Shown here in pieces: positions 34,477-43,497 of a stretch of 62,222 nt of DNA. The first letter of the stretch is position 1, and every line of letters starts with the position of its first letter. Below the pieces are notes generated by a model. It was given only the letters and a program-made list of their open reading frames with translations, was not told the DNA's origin and ran no database searches. The stretch comes from an uncultured Saprospiraceae bacterium (lineage in GTDB: Bacteria > Bacteroidota > Bacteroidia > Chitinophagales > Saprospiraceae): NCBI GenBank assembly GCA_938015415.1, contig CALLPK010000052.1, positions 1-62,222 of the forward strand. The letters run 5' to 3'. Made by a program: the position numbers and the translations under genes.

Positions 34477-34680
34477 TTATCCGCCTACCTCAAAGGTTAC
34501 TTTCAAGTTAACCCGGTATTCTTGTACCTTACCATTTTCTACCGTTACATTCTGGTTTTGAACGTAAGCAGAGCGAATGTTTTTAATTGACTTTGATGCT
34601 TTTTTAATTCCTTTTGCGGTAGCATCTTCCCAGCTTTTTGTTGAGTTAGATAGTATCTCAATTACTTTTAATACAGCCAT
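34477..34680 (-). CDS. Dodecin, flavin-binding storage protein
   Basis: 67 aa, standard dodecin size. Starts MAVLKVIEILSNSTKSWEDA and contains the characteristic KSIKNIRSAYVQNQNVTVENG, with an acidic-aromatic strand ending YRVNLKVTFEVGG. Dodecins form twelve-subunit shells that store flavins. The usual flavin-stacking Trp is W17 in STKSWEDA. Convergent with the DUF4197 gene. Confidence 0.95.
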   Translation of the reverse strand: MAVLKVIEILSNSTKSWEDATAKGIKKASKSIKNIRSAYVQNQNVTVENGKVQEYRVNLKVTFEVGG

Positions 34681-34744
34681 TGTGTGTTATGGTTTATTCA
34701 AAGATTGATATTTTATAAAAATCTTTGAAGGTTAAAAAATCAAA

Positions 34745-35422
34745 TTATTTTGCGGCCAACTCTTTTACCTTAGCAAACAAAACATCTTCATCTCCTGGCT
34801 TATACTTACGCTTGTGGTAGGTAATTTCACCGTTTTTATCGAGCACAAAAGTTTGTGGTAGACCATTCAGGCCACCGGGAAGAATTTGGCGAAACTCTCT
34901 ATTTACATCATTATACGTTTCCCATGGCCATTTGTTCTCTTCTACTTTTTGAATAAATTTCGGAAAATTATTTTCGAAGTCTGTGGAAATTGCATACAGG
35001 TTAAAATCAGCTTCTTTTTGCCAATCTGCGTATTTTTCTTTGATTGCTTTCATTTCCATAGAGCATGGAAAACAAGTAGTTAACCAAAACAATAAGATCG
35101 TTGGTTTATCATTCTTAGCAAGGATTTTATCTGATTTGATCGTCTTACTAGCCGCATTTTTCAGGTCAATATCGTAGGGATAAGTGCCTTGTATTTCCGT
35201 GGCGGGACGGGAGCGACTGACCGCGTAACGGGTTCGGTTGATGGTAGGCTTTATTGTGTCGCGAGATATTTTTACAGATTGAGCAACTGCTTCACTACCA
35301 CTTGGGACCATTGCTGATTTTACGGGCGTTACTATCTTTTCGGATTGATTAGTAGCGCTATTATTTTCGGATTGACAACCAAACAAACAGGCTGCGAGCA
35401 ATAAACAAATTATATTTTTCAT
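34745..35422 (-). CDS. TlpA-family thioredoxin-like lipoprotein
   Basis: 225 aa. Lipoprotein signal (MKNIICLLLAACLFGC, Cys 16), a linker to about residue 75, then a thioredoxin fold. The active site reads CFPC (LTTCFPCSMEMKAIK) in place of CGPC/CxPC and the cis-Pro is in GLPQTFVLDKNGEI. Probably a periplasmic disulfide reductase or cytochrome-maturation factor. Monocistronic. Confidence 0.88.
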   Translation of the reverse strand: MKNIICLLLAACLFGCQSENNSATNQSEKIVTPVKSAMVPSGSEAVAQSVKISRDTIKPTINRTRYAVSRSRPATEIQGTYPYDIDLKNAASKTIKSDKILAKNDKPTILLFWLTTCFPCSMEMKAIKEKYADWQKEADFNLYAISTDFENNFPKFIQKVEENKWPWETYNDVNREFRQILPGGLNGLPQTFVLDKNGEITYHKRKYKPGDEDVLFAKVKELAAK

Positions 35423-35536
35423 GAGAAATACTTTTTACGAAGATACTAAAATTATTTTTTCATAATTAGTTATTCTACCACAAGCATCATTCCTTTTTAA
35501 TCCCGTTTAACTGAAAATCTTATTCATCTCAGTTAA

Positions 35537-36580
35537 TTACTGTTTTTCTAAAATTTCGGTAACCCTTTTTAAGCTTTCCTGTGCGGGTTGAAAACTCGGA
35601 TCCATATTGAGGGTTTGCTCAAAATCCTGTTTCGCTTGCGCAAGTTTTCCGATGAGTTCTCCGGTCAGTCCACGGTAATAATAAGCGGGAGCATTCGTCG
35701 GTTCTGTTTTGACAACCAGATCAAAACTTTTGTAAGCCAGTTGAGTAGAATCCAGTTCTAAATAAGCCAGTCCAGTATTAAAGTGAGCATCGGAATACCC
35801 AGGATCTAGCAGAATAATTTTTCTGTATACATCAATAGCTTGTTGGGTAGCACCCGTTTGTTGTAAATAATTAGCTTTGGTATGCAACGCAAAAATACTG
35901 GTCGTATCGACTCGTACTGCATTATTAAAATACTGAATAGCCGTAGGGTCATCCCGTTTTTGGTATAATTGGCCCAAAATAATCCAGGCATCAATCATGT
36001 CCGCATCCAGTTCGGTTGAAAAACGATAGGCTTTAATAGCTTCCTCTTCTTTACCCAGTTCTTCCAAGGTCAATCCCCTTAAAAAGTACGTGCTGGCGTT
36101 CTGCGGATCAATTTTTAGCGCCCGGTCTAGCGTATTCATGGCTTCCTGATATTGTTGCAAAATAAGATGTAAATGACCCAGTTTTTGTAACGAAGGAACA
36201 TCCTGGGGATGGAGCGCAACTACGCGTTGCATGGTCAGTAGCGCTTGATAGGATTTTGGATATTTTAAATAAACATCTGTTAAAAAATGATGATATTCGA
36301 TATTGGCTGAATCCAGTTGCATGGCGTAAGCCATATCCTGAATAGCTTCATCGTATCCCTCATTTTTAAAATATACCTGTGCCCGGTTAAAATATAAGCT
36401 GGGATCAGTTGGATTATCCGCAATCTGTTGATCTAATTTATCGATTTGTGGGATTTGTGCAACCACTTCAGGTGCAGATGCTGGTTTGCTGGCGGTATCC
36501 GTTTTACAACTATAAAGACTACTGATAATGAATAGCAAAAACAAGCAGCTGAATAAATACGTTCTATTACTAAAGTTCAT
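35537..36580 (-). CDS. TPR lipoprotein
   Basis: 347 aa from ATG 36580 (MNFSNRTYLFSCLFLLFIIS), chosen because the longer starts (36604, 36667) overlap or crowd the divergent gene. Lipobox SLYSC. At least eight tetratricopeptide repeats from about 50 to the end, e.g. DEAIQDMAYAMQLDSANIEY, YQEAMNTLDRALKIDPQNA, EEAIKAYRFSTELDADMID. Likely an outer-membrane scaffold. Faces the T9SS cargo gene. Confidence 0.83.
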   Translation of the reverse strand: MNFSNRTYLFSCLFLLFIISSLYSCKTDTASKPASAPEVVAQIPQIDKLDQQIADNPTDPSLYFNRAQVYFKNEGYDEAIQDMAYAMQLDSANIEYHHFLTDVYLKYPKSYQALLTMQRVVALHPQDVPSLQKLGHLHLILQQYQEAMNTLDRALKIDPQNASTYFLRGLTLEELGKEEEAIKAYRFSTELDADMIDAWIILGQLYQKRDDPTAIQYFNNAVRVDTTSIFALHTKANYLQQTGATQQAIDVYRKIILLDPGYSDAHFNTGLAYLELDSTQLAYKSFDLVVKTEPTNAPAYYYRGLTGELIGKLAQAKQDFEQTLNMDPSFQPAQESLKRVTEILEKQ

Positions 36581-36627
36581 AACTACAAATTTAATCAATT
36601 TCGACATTTTAAATATCAACTTCTTAA

Positions 36628-38256
36628 ATGCCTGATTTTCACCAAAAATATAATAGACTATTTTCATTATTTATCCTTTTGCTGATCAATTGGAATTTTT
36701 GTCCCCAGGTGGTTGCACAAACCTGGCCGTGGATAACTCCGGTTTCTGGAAACGGGAGCGAAACAATTTCAGGATTAACGACTCGTACAGATGATGGACC
36801 GGTAGTTTGTGGTCATTTTCAAAACGAATTATTAATTGGGAATATTTTGGAATCCGCAGCAGGTAATACTGATGCTTTTGTGGTTGGTCTGGACGCTGCG
36901 GGGCAGGAACAGTGGATCGTTACGGGTAGCAGTGCTGGTGCGGACAGGAGTGTGGGCGTAGCCAAAGATGCCGAAAATAATATTTATTGGGCCGGTGAAT
37001 ATTGGTTTGATGGATCTTTTGGAGGCTTGACATTATCAACCACGAAGAGTTCTAAAGCGATTTTTTTGCTAAAAGTTACGAGTACAGGGACACCGGTTTG
37101 GGCCCGGTCGATTGAAGGAACGGGTAATAAGAGCTTGGGAGCGATGACCACCGATACTGAAGGTAATAGTTATTTATCCGGAAATTTTTCTGATTCTCTT
37201 TTCATAGAAAATACAATATTAATTGCTACGGCCGAAAAGGATTTTTTTATGCTCAAATTTTCTGATCAGGGAGATTTATTGTGGGCAGAACAAGCCGGAA
37301 TAGCGGGCGAGATTCAACCCCGGCGGATGGGAGTTAAAAATGACTTGGTTGCCATAACCGGGAGTATGCGGGGAAGCTATGATTTTGGAACGGATACTAT
37401 TCAAAATAATACTAACGACAGCGATGCTTTTTTAGCGGTCTATGATCTGGATGGGAATGTAAACTGGGCGCGTAAAATTGGTGGCGTGAACGAACAGGCT
37501 GGTAGCGACGTGGGTTTTGATGATCATGGAAATATTTACGCAGTCGGGAGTTTTTTCGGATTGATTCGGTTACGGTCTGATCTGGAAATTCAATCTCCTA
37601 ATTTGAATGATAACTTATATTTTATCAAGTATAGTATTACGGGTGATCCATTAGCTGCTCGTTCGATTGGAGAGCTTGAAATTGAGTTGTCCGAATCATT
37701 GGTCTTTGCCAATGGTCATTTTTACTGGAGTGGTTTTTTTAAAAATAGTTTTAATGTTGATGGATTTACGTTGCAGGCACCCGGCGATGATTTTAATACT
37801 TTTATTTTGGAAATAGATACCCTGGCGACCGTTCTGGATGTACATGTTGTGACGAGTTCTGAGACCGTTTTGTTGTCCGAGTTGGCAGCAGATGCGCAGG
37901 GTCAGATTTTTGGAGGAGGTGCCTTAAATGGTACGGCTACATTTAACGATCAACAGGAATTGAGCGCAGCGAATGGCTTTGATGGTTTTGTGGGACAATT
38001 GACACCGCTAATAGTAGGAACAAACGAAATTTTTATCACTCCCGTCAAAATTTATCCCAATCCGGCGACAGAATATTTTAACGTAGAAATTCCGGAGGAT
38101 GATTTAGAAATTCGTGTTTTTACGATAAATGGAAGAAAAATACTACAAACGGACCAACGAAAAATAGACTGTCGCAACTGGCCAGATGGGATGTACGTTA
38201 TAAAAGTAACTGGAAGAAACGAATCCTCGGAAATTTTACTTTTTACCAAGCTATAA
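36628..38256 (+). CDS. Secreted beta-propeller protein with T9SS type A sorting domain
   Basis: 542 aa. N-terminal signal sequence (RLFSLFILLLINWNFC... ending VVAQ). The body contains recurring blades of the SBBP type (e.g. VAKDAENNIYWAGEYWFDGS, MTTDTEGNSYLSGNFSDSL, VGFDDHGNIYAVGSFFG). The last ~75 residues form a T9SS type A sorting domain (KIYPNPATEYFNVEIPED ... WPDGMYVIKVTG). It is therefore exported by T9SS and probably surface-anchored or released. Ligand or activity unknown. Confidence 0.87.
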   Translation: MPDFHQKYNRLFSLFILLLINWNFCPQVVAQTWPWITPVSGNGSETISGLTTRTDDGPVVCGHFQNELLIGNILESAAGNTDAFVVGLDAAGQEQWIVTGSSAGADRSVGVAKDAENNIYWAGEYWFDGSFGGLTLSTTKSSKAIFLLKVTSTGTPVWARSIEGTGNKSLGAMTTDTEGNSYLSGNFSDSLFIENTILIATAEKDFFMLKFSDQGDLLWAEQAGIAGEIQPRRMGVKNDLVAITGSMRGSYDFGTDTIQNNTNDSDAFLAVYDLDGNVNWARKIGGVNEQAGSDVGFDDHGNIYAVGSFFGLIRLRSDLEIQSPNLNDNLYFIKYSITGDPLAARSIGELEIELSESLVFANGHFYWSGFFKNSFNVDGFTLQAPGDDFNTFILEIDTLATVLDVHVVTSSETVLLSELAADAQGQIFGGGALNGTATFNDQQELSAANGFDGFVGQLTPLIVGTNEIFITPVKIYPNPATEYFNVEIPEDDLEIRVFTINGRKILQTDQRKIDCRNWPDGMYVIKVTGRNESSEILLFTKL

Positions 38257-38285
38257 TATCTTACAGAGAAGCCAACCAGCCTGCA

Positions 38286-41200
38286 CTAATCATCCAATGC
38301 CTCCGCCTCCAGATCCGTAAAAGAATCCACCGCTACATTATTTTTCACAAAATTACACCATTTGCAATTATCTTCGCCACAGCCCTCATAAAATTCCTGC
38401 TCCATAATTTTTTCGTATGAATCTTTGATAAATCCTTTAACCGCCTGTACGTCCTGGCTCGTAAATTCTACGGACTTAATAGTAAATGCTCCTTGGTGGT
38501 CTGGTTCAAAATAAGCGATGGAACCCTGTCGGGCAAAAAATTCATTTTGCGTCGCCTCGTATAAAAGTTTATAAAAGATTAACTGGCGTCGGTACAAACC
38601 TCCGTACGGATTGCGCTCCGTAAACTTACTAAAACGACTGCTGGAAGGTCGTCCCGTTTTATAATCAATAATTCGAACTGATGGAGATTTTGGCGTAAAG
38701 TCAATCCGGTCGATGGTTCCTTTGATTGGAACACCATCAATTTCCGTATTCTTGATATAATATTCTACCAAAATTTTCTCTGGCCATTCCGTATGAAACT
38801 GATCGTAGTATAATTGCAGATGACGGATTCCCATATCCATCCGGCGCTTAAATCCGGAAGGCGTAAAATATCCCTTTTGTCGCTGCATCTCGGCCTTAAA
38901 AAAGACGATGGTTTCTTCGGCGGAAGGCAGCTGCTTTTGTGGATCTAATTGTCTGATTTCAAAAATTTTGCTCAACGCGTAATGCATCGCAATTCCGTAA
39001 GAAGCCGCTTCGCTTTGTACGGCTGGAATCCGTAAAACATGTTCGTAATAAAACCCAAGCGGGCAACGGAGAAAACTATTCAGACTGGTAACACTCAGTG
39101 TAAATCCTTCCAGTAATCCAGCTACTGCTTCGCGATTGTGTTCTCTGATCTTAGGTTTTTCCGTAGTCAGCAGCAATAATAATTGTGCATCGAACATCGC
39201 CTCGGGAGAGGGAGATTTATGAATAATTTCGACACTGCCATCCGAAAGGATTTCATCCACAAACTGGGTACGCTGCAGCGTCTTACCCACGTTAGTTTTT
39301 TTTGCGTAAGAAATATGCAAAAATTCCTTAGCCCGGGTCATCGCTACGTAGAAGAGTCGCCGCCGTGCCTCAGTCGCATCCGATTCTCCGGAGAGGGTGA
39401 TCGTATCGGGTAGCTTAAAACGACGGGATGCCCCCTGCCGGGAGGGTTCCCACTGATCCTGAACGGCGTCAATGATAAAGACGCGCTGAAATTCCAGTCC
39501 TTTCGAACTGTGGGCCGTCACGAGATTCACTCCGTTTTTATGATAGATGGTTTTTTGAATTCTTACGGATAACCGGTTGGCATCCAGTTTATTAAAAATT
39601 TCCAGCAACTCGTCGAGGGTGAGCCGCGGATTACGGTCGGTTTCTTTTTGTACAAATCCAAAAAAAGTACTGATCACCTGAAGATGCCATTCCTTATCTT
39701 CTTTTTTTAATAAACTTGCCAAAAGACCACTGCGATTAATGACTTTTTCAATTAAGGTCAATAAAGGATAGCTGCGGTATTGACTGATTAGCTCGTTCAG
39801 TAACTGAGAAAACTGAATGACCGGACCAACGGCTTCTACCCCGATTTCTCTTAATTTTATCTCATCTCCGATCAATGCCCGCCAGTTCGTATCACCGTGG
39901 AGGGGCGCCAGATGAAAACTCATTTTGGCGAGATCATTTGCCGGAATATTGAGGAAATCGAGCGAAAGGATTTTATACAATAAGAATTCTCCACTGAAAG
40001 GAATTTGATATTCTGCGTTTAGATATTCCAGGAGCAAACGTAGGTTTAGAATCAACGGAAGATCAAGAATGTTAATCTGTTTACGCGTATTGTATGGTAT
40101 TTGTTTTTTTTCCAGAAGTGTAATTATGTTTCGAGCCTGTTGGTGTTTCGCATAGATGATGGCGACCTCTTCCATCGGAAAACCTTCCCGGTAAAGTTGC
40201 TCAATTTGACTAACAAGATCCGCTTCCTCCTGAGCGCGATTGTCGTAAGCCACAATTTCTGGTAAAACTTTAATTTTTGCAACCTGTGGATTTTGGGCAG
40301 TCAGTATTTTGCTGACGTTGTCAAGACTGCGAATAATTCGATTATCGTTTCGTTCGATAACGGTGCGAGAACTGTTAAGAATATGTTGAGAGGATCGGTA
40401 ATTTTCCGTAAGGATAACCAGGTTTAGATCGTCTTTATACTGATGATAGAAATCGACCAGATTTTTTAAGCGAGCTCCCTGAAATTCAAAGATAGACTGG
40501 TCGTCGTCTCCAACAATAAAAACGTTGGGTTTTTCCCAGTATTGAATCAATTCCTGGAGTACCTGGTTTTGGGTGCCGTTGGTATCCTGATATTCGTCCA
40601 CTAAAAAATAAAGATAGCGTTCCTGGTAGGTACGTAGGAGCACTTCGTTTTTTTGAAAGGCTTCCAGGACCCACAAGATCATATCATCAAAATCGTAGCG
40701 TCTGGCCCGCTTCATCAGGTCGACGTATTTGGGATATAGTTGTGCGGCCGATTTTAGGTAGGTCATTTTACTGACGATATCATCGTATTTGGCTTGTTTT
40801 AAATCTCCTTTTTTAGCGTCTTTGGTATTACGCTGGTACCGAAAATCCGGATCATCGGGTAAGGAGGCGATATAAGTTTCTATTCGCTGCAGCATAAATT
40901 CCGGTGACCAATTTTCGGATTTCATCTGTTTAAACAAATCAAAGAGATGACGTTCGTAATAGTAAACATCATTGCTGCGTTGCCGCAATAAGTGATTGGA
41001 AGGAAGTTGGTCGATTAGTTTCCTTAATAATTCTACCCGCTCTAATTCGCTGAGTGGTTCGAGTTCGTGACGACCGAAGTATTCCATGTTTTCCTGAATC
41101 ACATTATTACAGAAAGAATGAAAAGTATAGATGTGAACCCGGTGGGCTTCGGGACCAATCAATTCGAGCAATCGTTCGCGCATGGCGTATACCCCCGCAT

Positions 41201-41432
41201 CGGTAAAAGTGAGGCAGAGAATATTGCCAGGCTGGGTGTCTGTATCCCGTAGGATACGTCCGATACGGGCGGTGAGGATATGGGTTTTTCCGGTTCCGGG
41301 TCCGGCGATGACCATCATCGGGCCGTCGATGGTCTCCACGGCTGCCATTTGTGCCGCGTTGAGTGAAGTCAGGTGGCGGTTAAACTTTTCGGTATAGCGT
41401 TGGCGTACTTTATTGCGATTATTGGTCGCCAT
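38286..41432 (-). CDS. UvrD/PcrA-type helicase fused to a PD-(D/E)XK nuclease with Fe-S-type Cys cluster
   Basis: 1048 aa. SF1A motifs: Walker A VIAGPGTGKTHIL (about 43-55), TFTDAGVYAMRERL, DEYQDTN, VGDDDQSIFEFQGA, VTAHSSKGLEFQRVF and FYVAMTRAKEFLH. The C-terminal part (about 790-1045) is a PD-(D/E)XK nuclease (AMHYALSKIFE, GTIDRIDF, RIIDYKTGRP) flanked by Cys residues: one in FLRCPLGFYYEHV and three in GCGEDNCKWCNF, the layout of AddB/Cas4-type [4Fe-4S] nucleases. Single-chain AddA/AddB-like enzyme for DNA end processing. Alone on its strand. Confidence 0.9.
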   Translation of the reverse strand: MATNNRNKVRQRYTEKFNRHLTSLNAAQMAAVETIDGPMMVIAGPGTGKTHILTARIGRILRDTDTQPGNILCLTFTDAGVYAMRERLLELIGPEAHRVHIYTFHSFCNNVIQENMEYFGRHELEPLSELERVELLRKLIDQLPSNHLLRQRSNDVYYYERHLFDLFKQMKSENWSPEFMLQRIETYIASLPDDPDFRYQRNTKDAKKGDLKQAKYDDIVSKMTYLKSAAQLYPKYVDLMKRARRYDFDDMILWVLEAFQKNEVLLRTYQERYLYFLVDEYQDTNGTQNQVLQELIQYWEKPNVFIVGDDDQSIFEFQGARLKNLVDFYHQYKDDLNLVILTENYRSSQHILNSSRTVIERNDNRIIRSLDNVSKILTAQNPQVAKIKVLPEIVAYDNRAQEEADLVSQIEQLYREGFPMEEVAIIYAKHQQARNIITLLEKKQIPYNTRKQINILDLPLILNLRLLLEYLNAEYQIPFSGEFLLYKILSLDFLNIPANDLAKMSFHLAPLHGDTNWRALIGDEIKLREIGVEAVGPVIQFSQLLNELISQYRSYPLLTLIEKVINRSGLLASLLKKEDKEWHLQVISTFFGFVQKETDRNPRLTLDELLEIFNKLDANRLSVRIQKTIYHKNGVNLVTAHSSKGLEFQRVFIIDAVQDQWEPSRQGASRRFKLPDTITLSGESDATEARRRLFYVAMTRAKEFLHISYAKKTNVGKTLQRTQFVDEILSDGSVEIIHKSPSPEAMFDAQLLLLLTTEKPKIREHNREAVAGLLEGFTLSVTSLNSFLRCPLGFYYEHVLRIPAVQSEAASYGIAMHYALSKIFEIRQLDPQKQLPSAEETIVFFKAEMQRQKGYFTPSGFKRRMDMGIRHLQLYYDQFHTEWPEKILVEYYIKNTEIDGVPIKGTIDRIDFTPKSPSVRIIDYKTGRPSSSRFSKFTERNPYGGLYRRQLIFYKLLYEATQNEFFARQGSIAYFEPDHQGAFTIKSVEFTSQDVQAVKGFIKDSYEKIMEQEFYEGCGEDNCKWCNFVKNNVAVDSFTDLEAEALDD

Positions 41433-41606
41433 GTTTTTTTTTACGAAGATACGGAATTAAGTAATGATGCGAATCAGGATTTAGAAATCAGCTTAAAATG
41501 CTACAGTACTGCTTGGATTTCGCTGCTCGCTATTTGCTTCCCTCTAACGAGATTAAAGAGCGAGAAGCAGAAAATCTTTCCTGTGTATTTATAAATGTTG
41601 TCACTT

Positions 41607-42395
41607 TTATTTCCTAGCATGCTTTTCAAACCATTCATCTGATTTTGGACTTTCGGTTTTCATCCAACGGTCCCAGAAAGTGAAGTAAAGGCCAAAATTA
41701 TAGCGAAATTGTTTGTGGTGCAGATCGTGGTGAGTTGCACCAATAATCCATTGACCAAGCCAGTGTCGATTAAAAAAGGCAGGATAAATTTCTATTCCGG
41801 CATGATTGATGGTGGCAGAAACGGTCATGATGATTAAAAATAAAAGTAGAACACTAAGGTGCATCGGCAAGAAAATGATCAAAACCGGAATCATTAGTGC
41901 TTGTAGAATAGACTCAATGGGATGAAACGAAAAAGCGGTAAAGGAAGTCGTTTCGATACTATCATGGTGCCACTTGTGTACGAGTTGGTAAATTTTTGGC
42001 CGGTGCATCCAGCGATGAAGCCAGTAATAATAAGTTTCGTGAGTTAGCATTGCCAACAGAAGACTTACTGGAAGATACCAAAGTGAATAAGCAGACCATT
42101 CTAAATAAATACCAGTATATCCTCCCTGCCAGAGAATTAGTAAAATGGTTCCTGAAAGGGCAAAAATAAAAGAAGTGATGGCGGAACGGATGATCTCGGT
42201 TCGAAATTGCCGGATTTCTTTTGGCTTAAAATTAATGACTCTTTTCTTAAATCTATCCCGAAATAACTTATAAAAGACATAGTGATAAACACCGGAAATA
42301 AAGAGGTACCGAAAAAAAATTATCACAAAAGTGGTAAGCGTAAATAAGGTGAAATGCCAGGGATTGGTAAAGTCAGTCGCAAAAAAGTCATTCAT
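41607..42395 (-). CDS. Fatty acid hydroxylase / sterol desaturase family protein
   Basis: 262 aa, four to five membrane helices. Di-iron histidine boxes: HETYYYWLHRWMHRPKIYQL (H-x8-H-x3-H type), HKWHHDS and THHDLHHKQF. The family hydroxylates or desaturates lipids or carotenoids at the membrane; the substrate cannot be read from sequence. Start codon lies in a 4-base overlap with the upstream TIGR03643 gene, so they are cotranslated. Confidence 0.9.
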   Translation of the reverse strand: MNDFFATDFTNPWHFTLFTLTTFVIIFFRYLFISGVYHYVFYKLFRDRFKKRVINFKPKEIRQFRTEIIRSAITSFIFALSGTILLILWQGGYTGIYLEWSAYSLWYLPVSLLLAMLTHETYYYWLHRWMHRPKIYQLVHKWHHDSIETTSFTAFSFHPIESILQALMIPVLIIFLPMHLSVLLLFLIIMTVSATINHAGIEIYPAFFNRHWLGQWIIGATHHDLHHKQFRYNFGLYFTFWDRWMKTESPKSDEWFEKHARK

Positions 42396-42685
42396 CTTCT
42401 TTTACTGATTTTATTATTCGAAATACTACGTTGGCGACTGCATCGGTATCTGCCCGTTGTAAAATTACGTTTAACCCGGTGCTTGGTGGCGCGTCCCTGT
42501 ACCCGTTTACGCCACATCCGAAAACTGGACGGTTTCATTTCTCGGCGCATGATTTCAATGACTTCTTTTTCAGAAACATTAAATTGAAAAGTGATCGCTT
42601 CGAAAGGTGTACGGTCTTCCCAGGCCATTTCTACAATGCGGTCAATATCACGAAGGTTAAGTGGTATACGTTGTTTATCTTCCAT
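42392..42685 (-). CDS. TIGR03643 family small protein
   Basis: 97 aa. Matches TIGR03643 in RDIDRIVEMAWEDRTPFEAI, VSEKEVIEIMRREMKPSSFR and MWRKRVQGRATKH, a helix-turn-helix-like region with a basic extension (RRSISNNKISKRR at the end). Function unknown. It overlaps the hydroxylase gene by 4 bases and is divergent from a DUF2256 gene; these families often occur near photolyase/cryptochrome genes, none of which is in the window. Confidence 0.88.
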   Translation of the reverse strand: MEDKQRIPLNLRDIDRIVEMAWEDRTPFEAITFQFNVSEKEVIEIMRREMKPSSFRMWRKRVQGRATKHRVKRNFTTGRYRCSRQRSISNNKISKRR

Positions 42686-42756
42686 AGTATTTAAACACCA
42701 AAGCGCTGACCTTGTTTATTGAATACAATAATCGTTAAAAAAATTAGGATGTAAAT

Positions 42757-42921
42757 ATGAAAAAGAAAGATTTACCAGAAAAAATATGTCCGGTATGTGG
42801 CCTACCTTTTAAGTGGCGAAAAAAATGGGAAAAAAACTGGGAAAATGTAAAGTATTGTAGTGAACGCTGTCGACGTAACCGTTCTGCTAAATCAGGAAAC
42901 TCCGATTTTAGCCGTATATAA
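42757..42921 (+). CDS. DUF2256 small zinc-finger-like protein
   Basis: 54-aa ORF. It reads [20 protein letters not shown] and continues through [20 protein letters not shown], matching DUF2256, with CPVC and CSERC as two Cys pairs that should bind one zinc. Role unknown. It is divergent from the TIGR03643 gene with only 71 bases between the starts. High confidence despite its size, because nearly every conserved position is present. Confidence 0.9.
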   Translation: MKKKDLPEKICPVCGLPFKWRKKWEKNWENVKYCSERCRRNRSAKSGNSDFSRI

Positions 42922-42954
42922 AGGTGAAATTCATTTGTATAATGAAGCGAAGTG

Positions 42955-43371
42955 TCAGAGATTTAGTTCCCGACTCACCATATGTAGCTTTACCTGCTCC
43001 GTTAAATCCTCCTGAGTAAGTGGTTTTTTTACAAACCCGTCAATATCTGATATATGATTAGCCCGTTGTTGGTATCCTGAGCTAAGTTCGGTAGTTAGCA
43101 TAATAAAAAGGTAATCGGCTTTTATACTACTAGACATTTTCTCGTATTCCTGCAAAAATTCAAATCCGTTCATTACGGGCATATTGATATCCAAGAGGAT
43201 TAAGCTGTTGGGGGCAGAAAGTAAATCCGGTGTATCTTGGAGTATGTCGAGTGCCGTCCGACCATCTTCTGCCGTCAGTACGCGATCACAGATTTTCCAC
43301 TCTTCAAGGTAGTACTTATGTAGATAGTTAGTAGCATTATCATCGTCAATTAAAAGAACTGTACCAAACAT
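42955..43371 (-). CDS. Single-domain response regulator
   Basis: 138 aa receiver of the CheY-like/Rcp1 type. D9/D10 in LLIDDDNATN, phospho-acceptor D61 in SLILLDINMPVMNGF, T in FIMLTTELSS and K in GFVKKPLTQEDL. No output domain. No kinase gene is adjacent; it is convergent with DUF2256, so its partner lies elsewhere. Confidence 0.92.
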   Translation of the reverse strand: MFGTVLLIDDDNATNYLHKYYLEEWKICDRVLTAEDGRTALDILQDTPDLLSAPNSLILLDINMPVMNGFEFLQEYEKMSSSIKADYLFIMLTTELSSGYQQRANHISDIDGFVKKPLTQEDLTEQVKLHMVSRELNL

Positions 43372-43497
43372 TATTTGTGATTTTGTTGAATAGTTAATTG
43401 GGTTATAAGTCTATTTGCCCAATTACACAACAAAAACAATGCTAATCTTATTTAGGAGCGAAGATATATTTTACGAAATCAACCTTTTTTATTTCTC

